Shown one piece after another: positions 27,670-36,838 of a stretch of DNA of 64,000 nt (the stretch's first letter is position 1; every line of letters starts with the position of its first letter). The DNA comes from Moraxellaceae bacterium AER2_44_116. GTDB lineage: Bacteria; Pseudomonadota; Gammaproteobacteria; Pseudomonadales; Moraxellaceae. The stretch covers positions 1 through 64,000 of the forward strand of contig VIAD01000003.1 in assembly GCA_006546595.1 (NCBI GenBank), given 5' to 3'. Both the position numbers and the translations under genes were made by a program. The notes beneath the pieces are model-generated. The model worked only from the letters and a program-made list of their open reading frames with translations, ran no database searches and was not told where the DNA came from.

Positions 27670-29325
27670 ATGAAAGTACGCGAATATTTCAAAAGCGGCG
27701 ATGCTTGGGTTTGGCTCAATGCAGGCGCAGTGGCCATATCGTTGATTATGGTTGCGGGTATTTTGGGTTTGATTGCGGTACGTGGTTTAGGGCATTTTTG
27801 GCCTGCCAACGTCATGCAAGCGCAATATAACGATAACGGCACAATGCAAACGGTGATTGGTGAAATCTATGATGAGAAGATAGACACCGCCCAACGTCTT
27901 CGTGAGTCAGGTGTTACCATTCCTGAAAGCATGAAAACCGTCACGCGTTACTCCATTAAACAGGGTAATCGTGATGTGACAGGACAAGACTTTCGTTGGG
28001 TCTTAGGCCATAACTTCACGCAACGTCAATATCCAGCGGATATCGTTGCCCTTGAACGTTATGAGTGGGGCGATTTTTATGGTCGTCTCAAATCAATCAA
28101 AGAGAATGGTACGGTAGTTGCTGACGGCGAAAAAGCATGGTCTGAGTTACAACAGCGTGTTGCCCGTAGTAACGACTTTCATCATCAAATATCGGTGATT
28201 GAAAAAGGGGAAATTGGTCGTATTAATTACCAACTCGAAAAATTACGCTTAAAAGAACGTAAATTAGAGTTAAGCGGTCAATTAAATGACAGTGCTCGTG
28301 CCGAGTTAGCCAAGTTGCAAGACGTGCAGCATAAAAAATATGAGGCATTAAAAGGCAAACTAGAGCAACTCCATCAAGCCGTGAATCGTGATAGTGCTAT
28401 CTTTATCGTGGCGGATGGTTCGGAAAAAGAATTGTCGGTCGGTAAAATTGTCACGGCACAACGTCCCAATGACATGAACGTAGGCGAGAAATTAGTTGCT
28501 TATGGTCATAACGTTTGGTCATTTTTAAGTGATGATCCGCGTGAAGCCAATACCGAAGGCGGCGTATTTCCCGCGATTTTTGGTACGGTGATGATGGTCT
28601 TTATGATGACGATTATTGCCACGCCTTTAGGGGTGATTGCTGCAATTTATCTCCGCGAATATGCCAGTCAAGGTATCATCACGCAAACCGTGCGTATTGC
28701 AGTAAATAACCTCGCAGGTGTGCCATCCATTGTTTATGGCGTGTTTGGTTTGGGATTCTTTGTGTATTTTGTGGGTGGCAATATCGACAAAATTTTCTAT
28801 CCTGAGTCATCACCCGCGCCTGTCTTTGGGACACCGGGTTTGTTGTGGGCGGCGTTGACGTTGGCGTTAATGACGTTGCCTGTGGTCATTGTGTCAACCG
28901 AAGAAGGGTTGTCACGTATTCCACGCTCGCTAAAAGAAGGCTCATTAGCGTTAGGGGCAACTAAAGCGGAAACCCTATGGCGTGTGATTTTGCCAATGGC
29001 GACTCCCAGTATTATGACGGGCATGATTTTGGCAATTGCGCGAGCAGCAGGTGAAGTTGCGCCATTAATGCTCGTCGGAGTTGTGAAGTTAGCACCGACA
29101 TTGCCATTGGACTTAAACGCACCGTTTATTCATTTAGACCAAAAGTTTATGCACTTAGGCTTTCATATTTACGATGTAGGTTTCCAAAGTCCGAATGTTG
29201 AAGCCGCACGGCCTTTGGTTTATGCCACCGCATTTTTGCTGGTGCTAGTGGTTGCCACGCTGAATTTGTCAGCCGTTGCCCTGCGTAATAGCCTACGTGA
29301 AAAATACAAGTCCTTAGAGTCGTAA
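27670..29325 (+). CDS. pstA: Phosphate ABC transporter permease PstA, long form
   Basis: The second Pst permease, 551 residues from ATG 27670 (MKVREYFKSG); frame-open sequence upstream lies inside pstC and is not likely used. After one helix (about 17-40) comes an extension of about 260 residues with a coiled-coil stretch (EKGEIGRINYQLEKLRLKER at about 178-197). The permease core (about 300-545) has the coupling loop RSLKEGSLALGATKAETLWRVI (region at about 420-440) and AGEVAPLM. Both permeases in this operon carry long extensions, suggesting that they pack together in the periplasm. Confidence 0.93.
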   Translation: MKVREYFKSGDAWVWLNAGAVAISLIMVAGILGLIAVRGLGHFWPANVMQAQYNDNGTMQTVIGEIYDEKIDTAQRLRESGVTIPESMKTVTRYSIKQGNRDVTGQDFRWVLGHNFTQRQYPADIVALERYEWGDFYGRLKSIKENGTVVADGEKAWSELQQRVARSNDFHHQISVIEKGEIGRINYQLEKLRLKERKLELSGQLNDSARAELAKLQDVQHKKYEALKGKLEQLHQAVNRDSAIFIVADGSEKELSVGKIVTAQRPNDMNVGEKLVAYGHNVWSFLSDDPREANTEGGVFPAIFGTVMMVFMMTIIATPLGVIAAIYLREYASQGIITQTVRIAVNNLAGVPSIVYGVFGLGFFVYFVGGNIDKIFYPESSPAPVFGTPGLLWAALTLALMTLPVVIVSTEEGLSRIPRSLKEGSLALGATKAETLWRVILPMATPSIMTGMILAIARAAGEVAPLMLVGVVKLAPTLPLDLNAPFIHLDQKFMHLGFHIYDVGFQSPNVEAARPLVYATAFLLVLVVATLNLSAVALRNSLREKYKSLES

Positions 29326-29331
29326 TACCGA

Positions 29332-29362
29332 AGCACTGACGAAAATACAGTTCGTCAGTGCT
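29332..29362 (+). terminator. Hairpin between pstA and pstB
   Basis: A 12-bp perfect stem (AGCACTGACGAA and its complement) with a 7-base loop starts 7 bases after the pstA stop; a T-run (TTTTTT) begins eight bases further on. It is a partial terminator or an mRNA-protecting hairpin. Confidence 0.7.
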
Positions 29363-29406
29363 AACAAATTTTTTGTGTCTGTCCTGCTTTTTTGAGTGAC
29401 AATATC

Positions 29407-30282
29407 ATGAGTCTAGATTTGGAAAACCCTGTCATGAATGCCAATACAACTCCCGTTAGTACGCCCAGTGTTGCAATGGATATGGAGGCTTTAGGCCGTT
29501 CAAACCGCAATTTGAACATGGCAGATGAGGATATTTGTTTAGAAACACGCAACCTCAATTTATTCTACGGCCAAAAACAAGCGTTGTTTGATGTCAATAT
29601 GACCATTCCTCGCAAACGTGTGACGGCGTTTATTGGCCCATCAGGGTGCGGTAAATCCACATTATTGCGGACATTTAACCGCATGAATGATTTGGTGGAT
29701 GGTTGTCACATTAATGGCAAGATTTTGCTTGATGGTGGTGATATTTTTGACCGAAGCATGGACATTACCAATCTTCGTCGTCGTGTTGGCATGGTGTTTC
29801 AAAAGCCAAATCCTTTTCCTAAGTCGATTTATGAAAATGTCGCTTATGGTTTGCGTTTACAAGGCATCAATAAAAAGCGCGTACTGGATGAAGTGGTTGA
29901 AGAATCATTAAAAGGTGCGGCATTGTGGGATGAAGTCAAAGACCGCTTGCAAGACTCGGCATTAGGCTTATCGGGTGGTCAGCAGCAGCGTCTCGTGATT
30001 GCGCGTGCCATTGCCATTGAACCCGAAGTGTTATTACTGGATGAGCCAACAGGCGCACTTGATCCAATTTCCACCCTCAAAATTGAAGAATTGATTCATG
30101 AATTACGTGATCGTTTCACAATTTTGATTGTTACCCACAATATGCAGCAAGCAGCGCGTGTTTCTGACTATACAGCGTTTATGTATTTAGGTAAGTTAAT
30201 CGAACACGGTGATACCGATACCTTGTTCACCAACCCTAAAAACAAACAAACCGAAGATTATATTACAGGCCGTTACGGTTAA
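29407..30282 (+). CDS. pstB: Phosphate ABC transporter ATPase
   Basis: The ATPase of the Pst importer, about 291 residues. Starts at TTG 29392, ATG 29407 and ATG 29434 are all possible; 29407 is chosen as the first ATG, and the first 40 residues are not conserved in the family. Motifs: Walker A GPSGCGKST (about 79-87), Q-loop VFQKPNPFP, signature LSGGQQQR, Walker B LLLDEPTGALDP (usual form DEPTSALDP) and H-loop VTHNMQQAARVSD. It lies between pstA and phoU and sits at the cytoplasmic face with PstC/PstA. With PhoU it also relays phosphate status to PhoR. Confidence 0.95.
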   Translation: MSLDLENPVMNANTTPVSTPSVAMDMEALGRSNRNLNMADEDICLETRNLNLFYGQKQALFDVNMTIPRKRVTAFIGPSGCGKSTLLRTFNRMNDLVDGCHINGKILLDGGDIFDRSMDITNLRRRVGMVFQKPNPFPKSIYENVAYGLRLQGINKKRVLDEVVEESLKGAALWDEVKDRLQDSALGLSGGQQQRLVIARAIAIEPEVLLLDEPTGALDPISTLKIEELIHELRDRFTILIVTHNMQQAARVSDYTAFMYLGKLIEHGDTDTLFTNPKNKQTEDYITGRYG

Positions 30283-30301
30283 TAGCCACGAGGAAGCCGC
30301 C

Positions 30302-31015
30302 ATGACGAAAGAAGACTACGGTCATCACATCTCTCAGCAGTTTAATGCTGAGCTGGAAGACGTTCGCTCCCATTTTTTAGCGATGGGCGGCTTGGTCGAA
30401 AAACAAGTCAGTGATGCGATGCACGCGTTACTTGATGCGGATTCGGCACTGGCAGTGGCGGTGCAAGCCAATGACCATCGAATCAATGCCATGGAAACAC
30501 GGATTGACGAAGAATTAGTCCGAATTCTTGCCCGTCGCCAACCCGCAGCCTCTGATTTACGGATGATTATTGCCATTAGTAAATCATTGACTGACTTAGA
30601 GCGGATTGGTGATGAAGCGGCAAAAATTGCACGTTATGCGCAAGCGTTGTGCGAAGAGGGTGAGTCGCCGCGTGGTTATATGGAAACGCGTCATATTGGT
30701 AATCAAGTACGCTTGATGATTCATGACACCTTAGATGCGTTTGCTCGTTTAGATGTCGAGCAAGCATTTAAAGTGATGCAAGCCGATAGTGAAATTGACT
30801 TGGAATATAAAACGGCAACCCGTGCGTTAATGACCTATATGATGGAAGATTCGCGTTACATTTCGCGAGTGTTGAATGTGCTGTGGGTGTTGCGTGGTTT
30901 AGAGCGTATTGGCGACCATTCCCGTAATATTTCAGAACAACTCATTTATTTGGTGAAAGGCGCAGATGTTCGTCATATTAGTTATGACGTCATTGACAAA
31001 AAGCTGCATGGATAA
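30302..31015 (+). CDS. phoU: Phosphate signalling protein PhoU
   Basis: PhoU represses Pho signalling when phosphate is plentiful by linking the Pst transporter to PhoR. ATG 30302 follows GAGGAAG and gives 237 residues, the usual length. The protein shows the two three-helix PhoU repeats with the metal-binding type sequences (DLRMIIAISKSLTDLERIGDEAAKI region at about 81-105 and LERIGDHSRNISE near 201-213). It is the last gene of the pst operon and is followed by a clear terminator. Confidence 0.95.
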   Translation: MTKEDYGHHISQQFNAELEDVRSHFLAMGGLVEKQVSDAMHALLDADSALAVAVQANDHRINAMETRIDEELVRILARRQPAASDLRMIIAISKSLTDLERIGDEAAKIARYAQALCEEGESPRGYMETRHIGNQVRLMIHDTLDAFARLDVEQAFKVMQADSEIDLEYKTATRALMTYMMEDSRYISRVLNVLWVLRGLERIGDHSRNISEQLIYLVKGADVRHISYDVIDKKLHG

Positions 31016-31032
31016 TTAACCCGTGTGGCAAC

Positions 31033-31057
31033 AAAGGGCAAGTAATTGCCCTTTTTT
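31033..31057 (+). terminator. Terminator of the pst operon
   Basis: A 9-bp perfect stem (AAAGGGCAA and its complement) with loop GTAA is followed by a T-run, 17 bases after phoU. Between it and the next gene (31058-31312) I see no further gene. Confidence 0.88.
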
Positions 31058-31312
31058 ATTTTCTACTCGCTATACTTTTTAGACAATGCCTTGCTATCAT
31101 TAAAGCAATCTGCTACTAAATAAGGTAAGTTAACTGTTCTTATTTGTAGCAATCATGCAACTGACACAAGCTATTTTTTGGTTGTGTCTCGCGCACTTTA
31201 AGAGATTGTTGTACCAGATTCGGAATCTTTTGATAATAACTCTGTCAATAACAATAAATCACGCCAACTCCTATCGAGGCGCGTATTTAGACATAAAGAA
31301 GGACGACCTCCC

Positions 31313-32428
31313 ATGATGTATCCCGCTCTCAAAAAAATGCTCATAAGTACCTGTCAATTGGGCTTGTTACTGAGTTGTATGCCCGCTCAGTCGGCAGATT
31401 TATTGCCTTTAATTAAAGATATTAAGCCAAATACCAACAACTTACCGCCAGCATTCGTTAAGCCAATCAAAGTGTCTATTTGTTTTTTTGATATTCAGGG
31501 CAGTTCGGGCGAGTTTTATGGCCGTGCTAAAGATATTGGTTTAATAGCCCAACGTTGGAATATTAAAGCTGAATTTAAAGTGTTTACCGATGAAATCATG
31601 GCTGTTGATAGCTTTAAGGCAGGTAAATGTGATGCGGCAGTGATGACGACGTTACGCGCTCGTCAGTTTAATAAATTTATGGGGAGTGTGAATGCCATTG
31701 GTGGCGCACCGACTTATGAACACATGCGCGTATTATTAAAAAGCTTATTTGATCCTAAGTTAGAAAAGTTTGCGATTACCGAGCCTTATCAAGTCGTGAG
31801 CGTTTTTCCTATTGGTGCTGAATATTTACATGTTCGTGACCAAGCCATGAACAGTATTGAATCATTAGCGGGTAAAAAAGTATCGGTGATGGATGGTGAT
31901 GCATCAGAAGCGGTGATGATGGAAAAAATGGGATTACAAGCAACAGGCGCGAGTATTGCTAATTTTGTCCGCCCGTTTAATAACGGTGAGGTCGATGCTT
32001 TAGTTGCGCCAGCCATGGTTTATGCGCCTTATGAGGTGCAACGTGGTTTGGGTGAGAAGGGTGGCATTTATCGCACACCTGTTACACAAATGGTGGCCAG
32101 TTTAATTATTAATCGGGAAGCTTTGAAAAAGAAAACAACGGATTTAGATAGTCGTGTTGCTGCATTCCATGCCATTACTGCCGAGTTCTTAGATCAGTTA
32201 TTAGATCGTAATTTGGTCACCATTGAGCGTTCAGAAAAAGAAATCCCTAAAAAGTATTGGATCACACTTGAGCCTGAAAACGAGAAAAAGTTTCAAGAGG
32301 CATTACGGGCAACCCGTATTCAAATGACCAAAGATGGTATTTATGATGCACGGATGATGAAACTGTTGAAAAAAGTCCGTTGTAAAATTGAACCAGCAGC
32401 GGCTGAATGTGCGTTAACTGACGAGTAG
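31313..32428 (+). CDS. AdeT-like periplasmic solute-binding protein
   Basis: This 371-residue protein has a signal peptide (about 1-27, ending PAQSA) and the layout of a periplasmic binding protein. From memory it belongs to the AdeT1/AdeT2 family of Acinetobacter. Shared features are KAGKCDAAVMTTLRARQFNKF (about 103-123; I cite only its position and core CDAAVMTTLRARQF) and the C-terminal pair YDARMMKLLKKVRC and CALTDE. AdeT was once described as an RND-type pump, but nothing here is membranous after the signal peptide, so solute binding (TRAP/DctP-like) is more likely. The ligand is unknown. It stands between phoU and phoR, and I saw no convincing Pho box upstream. ATG ATG in tandem at 31313/31316. 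Confidence 0.75.
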   Translation: MMYPALKKMLISTCQLGLLLSCMPAQSADLLPLIKDIKPNTNNLPPAFVKPIKVSICFFDIQGSSGEFYGRAKDIGLIAQRWNIKAEFKVFTDEIMAVDSFKAGKCDAAVMTTLRARQFNKFMGSVNAIGGAPTYEHMRVLLKSLFDPKLEKFAITEPYQVVSVFPIGAEYLHVRDQAMNSIESLAGKKVSVMDGDASEAVMMEKMGLQATGASIANFVRPFNNGEVDALVAPAMVYAPYEVQRGLGEKGGIYRTPVTQMVASLIINREALKKKTTDLDSRVAAFHAITAEFLDQLLDRNLVTIERSEKEIPKKYWITLEPENEKKFQEALRATRIQMTKDGIYDARMMKLLKKVRCKIEPAAAECALTDE

Positions 32429-32436
32429 TTTTGTCC

Positions 32437-32486
32437 CTTCGACTCCGCTCAGGGAGCGTTTAGCCGTTGGCTGAGCGGAGTCGAAG
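32437..32486. repeat. Dispersed palindrome, perfect CTTCGACTCCGCTCA arms
   Basis: The 15-bp arms CTTCGACTCCGCTCA (32437-32451) and its exact complement (32472-32486) enclose GGGAGCGTTTAGCCGTTGGC. This is the best copy of the family. It fills the gap between the convergent AdeT-like gene and phoR, where it may act as a two-way transcription barrier. Confidence 0.92.
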
Positions 32487-32487
32487 C

Positions 32488-33777
32488 CTATTCCACCAAC
32501 AGTTCTTTGTTAAACACACACGTAAACGTCGAGCCAACATTGGGTTTAGAGTTAATGTTGAGAATGGCTTTGTGTTGCAATAAAACATGTTTCACAATCG
32601 CTAAACCCAATCCTGTCCCACCTGTCGCTGAACTCCGCGCCGCATCAACACGATAAAAGCGTTCTGTTAAGCGTGAGATATGTTGGTTTTCAATGCCCAT
32701 GCCAGTATCTTGGACACTCAAATAGCCGTATTTATCATCATGCGACCAGCGAACGGTAATTTCGCCGTGTGCGGGAGTATATTTAATAGCATTGGTAATT
32801 AAATTAGAAAAAGCACTGCGTAAATCGGTTTCCAAGCCCATCAGTCGTAATGGACTCATCACTTGTACGATGATATGGTGTTGTTTATCCGCCGAATAAG
32901 CATTGGCTTCTTGCTGTAGTTGTTCTAATAACAGCTTCATATTAATGGGTTTAGGTTGTTGTTTGGTGGCATCGCTTTCTAAGCGTGATAACAACAGTAA
33001 GTCATTGACTAAATTATTCATCCGTAGGCTTTGGTGCTGCATTTGTTGAAACGCACGTTGCCAACGAGTGGGTAATTCATCACTATCCGCAAAGGTTTCA
33101 ATATAACCACTTAATACGGTCAGGGGCGTACGTAACTCATGTGAGACATTGGCAACGAAGTCTTTACGCATTTGTTCGAGTTGATGTAGGCGCGTAATGT
33201 CGTAGGCAATTAACACGCGGTCATTGTGACCAAACCGTGTCACTTCGTATTGGACATAACGATTGGGGTGTGTCCACGAGGGGAGTTTGATACCTTCGTT
33301 ATAAGGGCCATGATCGAAATAATGAATAAATGCAGGATCACGAATTAAATTAATAATCGGTTTGCCGTGGTCAATCACGGGCTTAAAGCCCAATAGCTTT
33401 TCGGCAGCAGTATTCCACCATTCTAAATTGCCCTGACTATCCGTTAAGACCACGGCTTCTTCAAGCGCAGACATGGAAGTACGCGCACGCGCAATAATCG
33501 TTAATAGATTTTGTTTAGCGGCTTGTTCATTTTGCTGTAAACGATAAATGTTTTCGGCAATATCTTCCCAAATGCCTGATAGTTCAGGTGGCGAGTCTTT
33601 GTGATTGGTCTTTAGCCAATGATGCAGTTTGTGCAAATTGCGCAAATGCAACACGACATACACCAGCAAGCCTAAAAAAAGCCCTTGTACACTCACGCCT
33701 AATAGCCATGCAGGAATGGCAAAAATAGCGAGAATATAAGCAAGACGTACCAGTTCTTCTTTTAGGAGCGCGGTCAC
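32488..33777 (-). CDS. phoR: Phosphate regulon sensor kinase
   Basis: This is the sensor histidine kinase that phosphorylates PhoB when phosphate is low; 429 residues. The N-terminus has two close hydrophobic helices (about 10-45) with almost no periplasmic loop, as in PhoR. A PAS domain (about 95-195) reads internal state. HisKA has the phospho-acceptor His213 in NVSHELRTP, and HATPase_c has NLITNAIKYTPA and GTGLGLAIVKH. It begins with GTG that overlaps the phoB stop by four bases (GTGA), so the two are translationally coupled. The adjacent pst operon codes for its input. Confidence 0.95.
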   Translation of the reverse strand: MTALLKEELVRLAYILAIFAIPAWLLGVSVQGLFLGLLVYVVLHLRNLHKLHHWLKTNHKDSPPELSGIWEDIAENIYRLQQNEQAAKQNLLTIIARARTSMSALEEAVVLTDSQGNLEWWNTAAEKLLGFKPVIDHGKPIINLIRDPAFIHYFDHGPYNEGIKLPSWTHPNRYVQYEVTRFGHNDRVLIAYDITRLHQLEQMRKDFVANVSHELRTPLTVLSGYIETFADSDELPTRWQRAFQQMQHQSLRMNNLVNDLLLLSRLESDATKQQPKPINMKLLLEQLQQEANAYSADKQHHIIVQVMSPLRLMGLETDLRSAFSNLITNAIKYTPAHGEITVRWSHDDKYGYLSVQDTGMGIENQHISRLTERFYRVDAARSSATGGTGLGLAIVKHVLLQHKAILNINSKPNVGSTFTCVFNKELLVE

Positions 33778-34490
33778 ATGACTTCCTGTTTGTTAGCATC
33801 GGCTTTGACGGAAAAACGATAGCCCGTGCCGCGTACGGTTTGAATAAAGCGATCGTAACCAAACGGCTCTAAGGCTTTACGTAAACGACGAATATGAACA
33901 TCAATGGTGCGGTCTTCAACATAGACATTGCCGCCCCAGACTTGATCGAGCATTTGCGTCCGAGAATAAGCACGTTCTTGGTGACTCATAAAAAAGGCGA
34001 GTAAACGGTATTCGGTCGGGCCCATGTCAATAGCTTCGTCGTTGGCGGTCACGCGGTGACTGACGGGGTCAAGCTTTAAGCCTTCGGCTTCAATCGCTTT
34101 TTCGGCACTGAGCGCGGAGGAGCGACGTAATACGGCTTTAATACGGGACACTAATTCACGCGTCGAAAATGGTTTGGTGACATAGTCATCTGCACCTGCA
34201 TCCAAGCCTTGAATTTTATGGTCTTCATCGCCACGCGCTGTCAACATAATGACAGGAATTTCGTTTAATGTTTCGTCACGTTTGAGACGGCGGCATAATT
34301 CTACACCTGTCATGCCGGGTAACATCCAATCTAACAAGACAAGACTGGGTCGTTCATCAACAATTTTATGGTGAGCTTGGAGCGCATCTTCGGCTTCAAT
34401 ACAGTCAAAACCTGATAGTTCTAAGGCGATGCGAATCATTTCACGGATCGCAATTTCATCATCGACAATCAAAATACGTTCGTTTTTCAT
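33774..34490 (-). CDS. phoB: Phosphate regulon response regulator
   Basis: PhoB is an OmpR-family regulator that binds 11-bp Pho repeats; 238 residues. The receiver domain (1-120) has the acidic pocket DDE (10-12), phospho-acceptor Asp54 in LLDWMLPG and a KPFSTREL lysine. The winged-helix domain (about 135-230) carries the recognition-helix region EDRTIDVHIRRLRKAL and the end TVRGTGYRF. A triple Pho box lies 55 bases upstream, consistent with autoregulation. Confidence 0.96.
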   Translation of the reverse strand: MKNERILIVDDEIAIREMIRIALELSGFDCIEAEDALQAHHKIVDERPSLVLLDWMLPGMTGVELCRRLKRDETLNEIPVIMLTARGDEDHKIQGLDAGADDYVTKPFSTRELVSRIKAVLRRSSALSAEKAIEAEGLKLDPVSHRVTANDEAIDMGPTEYRLLAFFMSHQERAYSRTQMLDQVWGGNVYVEDRTIDVHIRRLRKALEPFGYDRFIQTVRGTGYRFSVKADANKQEVM

Positions 34491-34544
34491 GGCTCTTTTC
34501 TCATGTGCGCGACGAAAAGAAAGGGACTTCTCGCGAGAGTTGTA

Positions 34545-34577
34545 TTACATGACAAGCCTATTGCAGAATTATTACAG
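34545..34577 (-). promoter_or_regulatory. phoB: Pho box upstream of phoB
   Basis: On the minus strand three 11-bp units in exact register begin with CTGTAAT, CTGCAAT and TTGTCAT (consensus CTGTCAT). The spacing is the same as in the pstS box. It predicts positive autoregulation of phoBR. It lies almost against the end of ubiA, so phoBR is probably not simply the tail of the ubiCA transcript. Confidence 0.82.
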
Positions 34578-34581
34578 TTGT

Positions 34582-35484
34582 TTATATTTGTAAAAAAAAC
34601 TGCTGCAAATAACGCAATGAGTCACTTAAATACAGTCCGATGAAGATAATCATACCAATTTTATGGTTGTGCAAGAAAGCTTCAGTGCAGTGTACGGCAA
34701 TTCGGTCACGGCTATGTCGCCATTGCCAGATAAATAATCCGACACAAATACCCAAGGTCACAGACCACACCATGCCGAAATGGAGCATATAGCCAATGAT
34801 TGCCATCAGTGCAATAAAGACACTTTGTAATATGCCTATTATCACTAAGTCAAAATTACCAAACAGAATGGCTGTCGATTTTACGCCAATTTTTAGGTCG
34901 TCTTCTCGGTCAGCCATCGCATATTGCGTGTCATAAGCCATTGTCCATAGCAAGTTAGCGGCATACAGTAACCAGCAAATGACATTGGGTGATTGGTCTT
35001 GAGCAACAAACGCCATCGGAATGGCCCACGAAAACGCCGCACCTAAAACCAGTTGTGGCAAATAGGTAAAACGCTTCATAAAGGGGTACAAGCTGGCCAA
35101 CGCCAATGCGCCAAATGACCAAAAAAAAGTGGTTACATTGAGAAAGGGCAGGAGTAATGCTGAACAGGCAATCAAAAAAACAAATAAATATAAGGCTTCA
35201 CGGGCAGGCAAGCGGCCACTGGCAATCGGTCGATCTTTGGTTCGTGTGACTTGGCCATCAAAGTTTCTATCGGCCCAATCATTAATCACACAACCAGCCG
35301 AACGCATGAGCACCACACCGATGCTAAAAATTAACACAATTTTTAGGCTGGGTTTGCCATGAGCTGCAATAAAAACCGCCCAAAGCGTGGGCCATAATAA
35401 TAAATAAATACCAATAGGCCGATGCAAACGCATGACTTCGGCGTATAAAGGCAAGCGTTGTTTGAGTGAAAAAGGCGTGTTCAT
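34582..35484 (-). CDS. ubiA: 4-hydroxybenzoate octaprenyltransferase
   Basis: UbiA attaches the polyprenyl chain to 4-hydroxybenzoate in ubiquinone synthesis at the inner membrane. The start ATG at 35484 overlaps the ubiC stop (ATGA) and gives 300 residues (MNTPFSLKQ); the frame stays open further upstream but that part lies inside ubiC. Both Asp-rich prenyl-diphosphate motifs are present: NDWADRNFDGQVTRTKDRP (about 72-90) and DTQYAMADREDD (about 193-204). Eight or nine helices are visible. It is the second gene of a ubiC-ubiA pair. Confidence 0.96.
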   Translation of the reverse strand: MNTPFSLKQRLPLYAEVMRLHRPIGIYLLLWPTLWAVFIAAHGKPSLKIVLIFSIGVVLMRSAGCVINDWADRNFDGQVTRTKDRPIASGRLPAREALYLFVFLIACSALLLPFLNVTTFFWSFGALALASLYPFMKRFTYLPQLVLGAAFSWAIPMAFVAQDQSPNVICWLLYAANLLWTMAYDTQYAMADREDDLKIGVKSTAILFGNFDLVIIGILQSVFIALMAIIGYMLHFGMVWSVTLGICVGLFIWQWRHSRDRIAVHCTEAFLHNHKIGMIIFIGLYLSDSLRYLQQFFLQI

Positions 35485-35999
35485 AAAGTGATCTTGTGCT
35501 GATGGAAGGCAACAAATAACGCAGGTAAAAAAGTCTCTTGCACTAACAAGAGCTGACCCGCATAACGAAAACGTGAGCGTCGTGTCCAATAGGCTCGTTG
35601 GCGATTGGCGGGCAGAATACACATTTCTTGTCGTTGACCGCCGTTAAATAGCAAACTACCTAATGATCTTGAACCTAAAAAGCGCAAGCGTCGGCCTTTG
35701 CCTTGTAAGGTTTTTAACGGAATGATACTGCGCGCTTGCACCCAAACCTGCCCCTGACACACGAGCGCAACTTCACGTACCCATGCTCGTTGTTGTAAGG
35801 GTAACTTTAAGGTGAGGGCTTCATCCCGTGTCGGTTTATGCCACCCTTGATGTATGACCTGTACCCTAAAATCACCCCGACTTAACGCGATTAAATAGGC
35901 CGTCAATGAGCCGCGCGATAATAGCCAGTTTTTATAGGGATAGCTGAGTGAGGCCTGCCAATAACGGGGTGGATTCAGCCAGCAAGGGGTGAGCGTCAT
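35481..35999 (-). CDS. ubiC: Chorismate lyase
   Basis: UbiC splits chorismate to 4-hydroxybenzoate and pyruvate, the first committed ubiquinone step. The 172 residues include the family signatures WLLSRGSLTAYL (about 25-36), WVREV, the arginine-rich segment YWTRRSRFRYAGQ and the C-terminal ETFLPAL that holds the active-site glutamate. It overlaps ubiA by four bases, so product and acceptor enzyme are made together. Confidence 0.93.
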   Translation of the reverse strand: MTLTPCWLNPPRYWQASLSYPYKNWLLSRGSLTAYLIALSRGDFRVQVIHQGWHKPTRDEALTLKLPLQQRAWVREVALVCQGQVWVQARSIIPLKTLQGKGRRLRFLGSRSLGSLLFNGGQRQEMCILPANRQRAYWTRRSRFRYAGQLLLVQETFLPALFVAFHQHKITL

Positions 36000-36194
36000 A
36001 AGCGTAAACGTGAATAGGAATAATGTCTGAATTGTATCGCATCACAAGAAAGGTGTTATTGCTTTTGTTTGATAGTTTTTAGCTATTGAAAATCATTTTT
36101 TATTTAATTGGATGAAAAAAGTTGAATGGCCTATGCTTGTTTTAACAAGACAAAGCGTCTTAACGAATACCCGTAAACAGCAGGAGAAAGCAAG

Positions 36195-36677
36195 ATGAGT
36201 AACCACATTCCTACCACCGTCACCGCTAAAAATTTAGAAGGTGCGTTTGCAGGCGAATCAATGGCATTTATGAAATACAGTTACTTCGCCAAATTAGCCC
36301 GTGCGATGGGTGATGAAGATACCGCCCAAGCGTTTGAAGAAACGGCAAAACAAGAAATTCAACATGCGTTTGGTCATTTGGATTTATTGTATCCTGCCAG
36401 TAGTTTGAATCCTGCAAAGATGTTAGAAATGGCGATTGCAGGCGAAACTTACGAATATACCGAAATGTACCCCAGCTTTCGTGATACCGCCATTGCGGAA
36501 GGTAAAGCCGATGCGATAAAAGAGTTTGACGAACAAATTGCGGAGTCAAAAGAACACGCCGCCGCGTTTGCCAAAGTCTTAGAAAAAGCCGCCAAACGCT
36601 TTGCCGCATTAGCGAAAGTAGAAGAGCGTCATGCAAATCATTACCGCGCCCGTTTGGAAGCTGTTCAGGCGCAGTGA
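36195..36677 (+). CDS. Rubrerythrin-like diiron protein without rubredoxin tail
   Basis: This 160-residue four-helix protein has the carboxylate/histidine pattern of rubrerythrins: GAFAGESMAFMKY (first helix Glu), AKQEIQHAFGH (ExxH), AGETYEYTEMYP, EIAESKEHA-type and VEERHANHY (final ExxH). Classical rubrerythrins end in a Cys4 rubredoxin domain; none is present here. A separate rubredoxin gene follows 161 bp downstream and could supply electrons for peroxide reduction. AGGAGA lies 8 bases before the ATG. It is cytoplasmic. Confidence 0.85.
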   Translation: MSNHIPTTVTAKNLEGAFAGESMAFMKYSYFAKLARAMGDEDTAQAFEETAKQEIQHAFGHLDLLYPASSLNPAKMLEMAIAGETYEYTEMYPSFRDTAIAEGKADAIKEFDEQIAESKEHAAAFAKVLEKAAKRFAALAKVEERHANHYRARLEAVQAQ

Positions 36678-36838
36678 TTTACGGAGCAAGACACAGGTTT
36701 TATGGCGTTTTCCATAGCCAGATTGTCCGCAGGCCGTGATAAACTTGACATCGTATAGTGTTAAGATTGCAAAATAACGTATTTGTGCGTAACGTAGGCG
36801 GCCTAAATTTTTAGCCCAATCAACGACGAGGTTCTAAC

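Noticed and set aside
31313..32428. Calling the AdeT-like gene an RND efflux pump
   Set aside because: There is one signal peptide and no membrane domain; size and fold type fit a solute-binding protein.
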